This document shows positions 6,288 to 8,131 of a DNA stretch of 8,131 nt, in pieces; position 1 is the stretch's first letter, and each line of letters begins with the position of its first letter. The stretch lies in contig DAHVFI010000032.1 of the NCBI GenBank assembly GCA_027317045.1, positions 1 through 8,131 on the forward strand, written 5' to 3'. Below the pieces are notes generated by a model. That model ran no database searches. It was given only the letters and a program-made list of their open reading frames with translations, and had not been told where the DNA came from. This DNA is from Gammaproteobacteria bacterium. Its GTDB lineage: Bacteria; Pseudomonadota; Gammaproteobacteria; Natronospirales; REEB76. Both the position numbers and the translations under genes were made by a program.

Positions 6288-7424
6288 TCAGTCGCAGAAA
6301 ACATATTCCACAACTTCCAAACCGAAGCCGGATAGCCCGTGCATCTTCTTCGGCTGACTCAGGACACGCATGCGCCTTACCCCCAAATCCAGGAGAATCT
6401 GGGCGCCAACGCCATAGGTACGCAGTACTGCGCCATCGGGCGCAGCTTCCTCGTTTTGCACCTCGTCATGCAGGTGGCCGCGCAAGCGTTCCACCAGCCC
6501 GGCTGGATCCTCCGGTTGACGCAGGATCACCACCACCCCGCCTTCTTTGGCGACTCGTCGCAGCGCATTGCGCAGCGGCCAGCCCAGATCGTCCCAGCGC
6601 ACTCCCACGACATCGTTGAGGGTGCTTTGCAAATGCACCCTTACCAGCACCGGTTCTTCCGATTTCACTTCGCCGCTGATCAAAGCCAGATGCACCGTTT
6701 TGTTGACCCGGTCTTCATACACCGCCATGCGGAACTCGCCAAATTCTGTCGGTACCCTGCATTCGGTAATGCATTCGACCGTTTTTTCCTTGGCGAGCCG
6801 GTAACTGATCAAGTCGGCGATGGTACCGATCCTGAGACCATGGGTCTTCGCGAATTTTTCCAGGTCGGGACGGCGTGCCATGCTGCCGTCCTCGTTCAGG
6901 ATTTCGACGATCACGGCCGCAGGTTCCAGTCCCGCCAGACGGGTAAGATCACAGCCGGCCTCCGTATGGCCGGCACGCGTCAGCACGCCGCCGGGTTGTG
7001 CCATGATGGGAAACACATGGCCTGGTTGCTTCAGGTCTTCCGGCACCGCCTCCAGCCGCACCGCGGTACGTACCGTGTGCGCCCGGTCATAGGCTGAAAT
7101 GCCGGTGGTCACGCCTTCCGCAGCTTCGATGGAGAGCGTGAAATTGGTGGTGCGGTTCTCATTGGTTTCACTCACCATGAGCGGCAGCCGCAATTGACGG
7201 CAACGCTCGGGAGTCAGCGTAAGACAAATGAGCCCCCGTCCATAGCGCGCCATGAAATTGATGTCCTCGGGGCGCACTTTCTCCGCCGCCATGATGAGAT
7301 CGCCCTCGTTTTCGCGATCCTCGTCATCCATGAGAATGACCATCTTGCCGGCACGGATGTCCTTCAGGATATCCTCCATACTATCGAGGGTCGCATATTT
7401 CATTTGCGTCACGGTACTTGGCAT
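6288..7424 (-). CDS. ribB: 3,4-dihydroxy-2-butanone 4-phosphate synthase with degenerate GTP cyclohydrolase II domain (RibBX type)
   Basis: The N-terminal half (about 15-212) is an intact RibB, which turns ribulose 5-phosphate into the four-carbon unit used by RibH: DDEDRENEGDL (33-43) and RAGHTEAGCDL (150-160) carry the catalytic acidic residues and His. The C-terminal half (about 225-378) is related to GTP cyclohydrolase II and keeps YGVGAQILLDLGV (337-349), but all three zinc cysteines are replaced (Ser267, Asp278, Leu280 in HLQSTLNDVVGVRWDDLG), and the RQEGRGIGL loop reads RQPEDPAGL (302-310). It therefore should not open GTP, and a separate ribA is expected. The 378 residues match a normal RibBA, so this is divergence, not truncation. 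ATG at 7422-7424 has GGAG 8 bases upstream; ribE ends 32 bases upstream in the same direction. Confidence 0.94.
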   Translation of the reverse strand: MPSTVTQMKYATLDSMEDILKDIRAGKMVILMDDEDRENEGDLIMAAEKVRPEDINFMARYGRGLICLTLTPERCRQLRLPLMVSETNENRTTNFTLSIEAAEGVTTGISAYDRAHTVRTAVRLEAVPEDLKQPGHVFPIMAQPGGVLTRAGHTEAGCDLTRLAGLEPAAVIVEILNEDGSMARRPDLEKFAKTHGLRIGTIADLISYRLAKEKTVECITECRVPTEFGEFRMAVYEDRVNKTVHLALISGEVKSEEPVLVRVHLQSTLNDVVGVRWDDLGWPLRNALRRVAKEGGVVVILRQPEDPAGLVERLRGHLHDEVQNEEAAPDGAVLRTYGVGAQILLDLGVRRMRVLSQPKKMHGLSGFGLEVVEYVFCD

Positions 7425-7442
7425 GAACTCTCTCCAAATCCA

Positions 7443-7458
7443 GAATCAGACCTGATTC
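7443..7458 (-). repeat. Short hairpin at the ribE-ribB junction
   Basis: A perfect interrupted palindrome, GAATCA then GACC then TGATTC on the plus strand, starts inside the ribE stop codon and lies just before the ribB Shine-Dalgarno. In the transcript it would form a 6-bp stem with a 4-base loop. No T-run follows, so it is not a terminator. It might affect RNA processing or coupling between the two genes, or be chance. Confidence 0.35.
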
Positions 7459-8062
7459 AATCGGAAACCGTCTGCGTCGCCAGCAGGCGTTCAAGATAGC
7501 GCGCTAGGAGATCCACTTCCAGATTGACTCGGGTGCCAATGCAATAGTTGCGCATTATGGTATGTTCCAGGGTGTGAGGAATGATATTCACCTCAAAGCG
7601 ATTGGCCTCCACGGCATTTACCGTCAGACTCACGCCATCCACGCAGATGGACCCCTTGCGGGCGATATAGCGCATCAGTTCCACCGGCACCTCGATATCG
7701 TAACGCACCGAACGGGCATCCTCGCGGCGGCTTTGCACCACACCCATGCCGTCCACATGGCCGATCACCAGGTGACCGCCCAAGGGTGTGCTGAGCGTCA
7801 GGGCGGTTTCCAGATTCACGGCGGTGCCCGCCTTGAAATCGCCAAGGGTGGTGAGTGCCAGGGTTTCCCGGGAAGCATCCACACCGAAGCCGTCAGGCAG
7901 TTTCCCGACGACAGTAAGGCAGCAACCATTTACTGCGATACTGTCCCCGATTTTGAGTACTGCCGTATCCAGATCACCGGCCTGTATTTGCAAGCGTATA
8001 TCTCCGTCGCACGTTTCCAGCGCCCGTACCGTGCCCGCCGCCTGTACTATTCCAGTAAACAT
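7457..8062 (-). CDS. ribE: Riboflavin synthase, alpha chain
   Basis: This enzyme disproportionates two lumazine molecules (from RibH) into riboflavin and the pyrimidine precursor that RibH reuses. The 201-residue protein shows the duplicated-barrel layout of the family: repeat 1 has MFTGI at the N-terminus, SIAVNGCCLTV (41-51) and STPLGGHLVIGHVDG (91-105); repeat 2 has SICVDGVSLTVN (138-149) and IPHTLEHTIM (161-170), then VNLEVDLLARYLERL (179-193). The ATG at 8060-8062 gives the conserved MFTGI start and has GAGGAGA about 6 bases upstream; a TTG one codon earlier is not needed. The ribD stop overlaps this ATG by one base (TGATG), so translation is probably coupled. Called ribE here; some species call it ribC. 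Confidence 0.97.
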   Translation of the reverse strand: MFTGIVQAAGTVRALETCDGDIRLQIQAGDLDTAVLKIGDSIAVNGCCLTVVGKLPDGFGVDASRETLALTTLGDFKAGTAVNLETALTLSTPLGGHLVIGHVDGMGVVQSRREDARSVRYDIEVPVELMRYIARKGSICVDGVSLTVNAVEANRFEVNIIPHTLEHTIMRNYCIGTRVNLEVDLLARYLERLLATQTVSD

Positions 8063-8131
8063 CAACTTCTCCTCGGCTGGGGAATAGCCAGGATGCGCAG
8101 ATCAGACCCCACCATGCGTACATCCGTGAGT
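8062..8131 (-). CDS. ribD: C-terminal end of RibD (deaminase/reductase), cut by window edge
   Basis: On the minus strand an open frame enters from the window edge and ends at TGA (8062-8064), giving the last 22 residues, LTDVRMVGSDLRILAIPQPR followed by RS. The DVRMVGSDLRI portion resembles the end of the RibD reductase domain, where a DVxxxGxDLRI-like strand is common. The stop overlaps the ribE ATG by one base, the expected ribD-ribE arrangement. RibD performs the deamination and reduction between GTP cyclohydrolase II and RibH. The call rests on a short tail plus gene order; the catalytic parts are outside the window. Confidence 0.8.
   Translation of the reverse strand, partial: LTDVRMVGSDLRILAIPQPRRS

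Noticed and set aside
6339..7097. Long plus-strand open frame opposite ribB
   Set aside because: It is the antisense shadow of a strongly recognised gene; its Gln/His/Arg-rich composition matches no family I know, and it has no convincing ribosome binding site.
7425..7456. FMN riboswitch ahead of ribB
   Set aside because: The gap is only 32 bases, too short for the riboswitch, and none of its conserved sequence is seen there or in the gaps before ribH or the TolB/TPR gene. Any riboswitch would lie upstream of ribD, outside the window.

Overview
The window looks like chromosomal DNA from a moderately GC-rich proteobacterium, most likely a gammaproteobacterium, although some betaproteobacteria have similar gene orders. 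The evidence is the order ribD-ribE-ribB...ribH-nusB-thiL-pgpA, a PgpA close to the E. coli protein as I recall it, and the presence of FolE2. The genus cannot be fixed from the sequence alone. Coding density is high. I see no tRNA, rRNA, CRISPR array, insertion sequence or phage gene.

Layout, left to right: (1) 1-481, plus strand, the 3' part of folE2 (zinc-independent type GTP cyclohydrolase I, folate pathway). (2) 491-1795, minus strand and convergent with folE2, a soluble Hanks-type Ser/Thr kinase fused to a C-terminal cyclic-nucleotide-binding domain. (3) 1868-4269, minus strand, a tight run transcribed as ribH-nusB-thiL-pgpA with gaps of 3, 4 and 10 bases. (4) 4415-6175, minus strand, a membrane protein with a TolB/FlgO-like domain and TPR repeats, placed inside the riboflavin cluster. 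(5) 6288-8131, minus strand, ribB fused to a degenerate GTP cyclohydrolase II domain (RibBX type), then ribE (riboflavin synthase), then the last 22 codons of ribD, whose stop overlaps the ribE start.

Working together: RibD, RibB, RibH and RibE supply all riboflavin steps except the first, GTP cyclohydrolase II. The RibA-like domain here has lost its three zinc cysteines, so a separate ribA is expected elsewhere. ThiL makes thiamine diphosphate, FolE2 starts folate synthesis, PgpA makes phosphatidylglycerol and NusB acts in antitermination. This is a housekeeping cofactor block carrying two accessory signalling-type genes: the kinase-CNBD fusion and the TolB/TPR membrane protein. Most of the window is ordinary. 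The best leads are the kinase-CNBD fusion with a Ser/Thr-poor activation loop, the TolB/TPR gene splitting the rib genes, and a perfect 10-bp inverted repeat in that gene's leader that overlaps its ribosome binding site. I did not find a convincing undescribed multigene system.
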